A DNA stretch of 64,000 nucleotides, taken from the NCBI RefSeq assembly GCF_023973825.1, contig NC_090126.1, forward strand, positions 2,191,001-2,255,000. Reading direction: 5' to 3'. Shown here piece after piece: positions 63,595-64,000 of this stretch. The notes beneath the pieces were generated by a model that saw only the letters and a list, made by a program, of their open reading frames with translations, searched no databases and had not been told where the DNA came from. Within the stretch, counting starts at the first letter, position 1; every line of letters starts with the position of its first letter. Source of the DNA: Plasmodium brasilianum (Eukaryota; Apicomplexa; Aconoidasida; Haemosporida; Plasmodiidae). Both the position numbers and the translations under genes were made by a program.

Positions 63595-63745
63595 GTCAAT
63601 ATCGTTTCTTCCCCTTCATTTATTATCATCTGCGTGTAGCGTGTGGGGGCATCTGCACAAGTATAGTGTTACATTTAAGTGCCCTTATATGCATGTGTAT
63701 ACTTACGCATGTGTACACAAAAACGACGCAAATAATAATATATGG

Positions 63746-63800
<55 letters not shown>

Positions 63801-63980
63801 TAAAATGGCATACAAAAAAAAGTATGTTTTCCCCTTTCCATCATTACCTTCTCTGTTACTCTCGTACTTTTGTAGAAATTTTTTTTTTTGTCTTTCTCGT
63901 AAAGTATTTTCTGTAATATTTTCTAAACTTAAATTATTTTCTGATAATGAATGCAATGTTATTCCTTTTGCATAAGCCAT
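63122..63980 (-). CDS. Tail-anchored membrane protein, 140 aa, three exons
   Basis: Exons are 63980-63848, 63527-63362 and 63245-63122. Junctions restore an Asp codon (G|AT) and a Ser codon (AG|C), with donors GGTAATG and GGTAAAA and T-rich acceptors. The N-terminal 95 residues are soluble and helical (MAYAKGITLHSLSENNLSLE, LRKIKNSLREKEPIIPTRDK, HTNDNSFYEQVNALFETY). A single hydrophobic span of about 23 residues follows (LLSLFLLSFITIFLICLFIL), then a very basic end (RKYIRKRKRRMVII). This is the layout of a tail-anchored protein such as a SNARE or ER/Golgi adaptor, though no SNARE zero-layer is evident and I cannot name it. Unspliced reading gives only a 77-residue fragment running into (TA)n. 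Confidence 0.75.
63560..63591. repeat. Poly-A tract in intron 1 of the tail-anchored gene
   Basis: A run of about 31 A residues, followed downstream at 63750-63795 by a (TA)n run. Both lie within intron 1, 63528-63847. Confidence 0.9.
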
Positions 63981-64000
63981 TAATTTTTTTTTTTTTTTTT

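Overview
This window is nuclear DNA from a Plasmodium species, most likely a non-falciparum one such as P. malariae or P. ovale (species inferred, not proven). The signs are very high A+T, long poly-A/T and (TA)n tracts between genes, small introns with T-rich acceptors, Asn/Ser/Lys-rich inserts inside conserved proteins, and several plainly apicomplexan gene models. The order RTEL1/FANCJ-like helicase, eS8, giant protein, Dus1, aldo-keto reductase, DDI1 matches what I recall of P. falciparum chromosome 14 (around PF3D7_1408400 to PF3D7_1409300). That makes it a core chromosomal segment, not subtelomeric. I see no rRNA, tRNA, CRISPR or transposon.

Layout: 1-1365 is the 5' part of a minus-strand gene that runs off the left edge. 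1366-6230 is repeat-rich and holds two weak candidate small genes. 6231-8234 is a four-exon COPI-associated membrane protein. 8835-9156 is a tiny two-exon RAMP4/SERP1-like gene. 9644-10750 is the retroviral-type aspartyl protease DDI1. 13785-14540 is the 3' part of an unidentified acidic protein. 15139-18242 is a degenerate Tas-like aldo-keto reductase with a homopolymer frameshift. 19644-21452 is a Trm82/WDR4-like WD protein, convergent with a minus-strand terminal exon at 21523-21720. 22660-23688 is tRNA-dihydrouridine synthase 1. 24404-25936 is a coiled-coil protein whose intron is a higher-order hexamer array.

A single gene at 29560-51051 fills a third of the window. It encodes about 7,086 residues and carries a DUF3638/DUF3645-type core. 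I read that core as a SecA/superfamily-2-like NTPase motor: MGGGKT, DEID, SGT, a G-x-D motif and Q-x3-RLR in the right order over about 1,300 residues. Its cellular role is unknown, and it is the best candidate here for an undescribed system.

To its right are ribosomal protein eS8 (51872-53038), a new three-exon 108-residue protein (54395-55151), a basic 241-residue protein (55520-56245), an RTEL1/FANCJ-family helicase with a second homopolymer frameshift (58251-61639), and a three-exon tail-anchored protein (63122-63980).

Functionally the set is housekeeping: translation and tRNA modification (eS8, Dus1, Trm82-like), secretory pathway (RAMP4-like, COPI-associated, tail-anchored protein), proteostasis (DDI1) and genome maintenance (helicase). 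These are independent eukaryotic genes, not operons. Many small genes were found only by joining exons across phase-compatible GT-AG introns; their confidence reflects how many independent signals agree.
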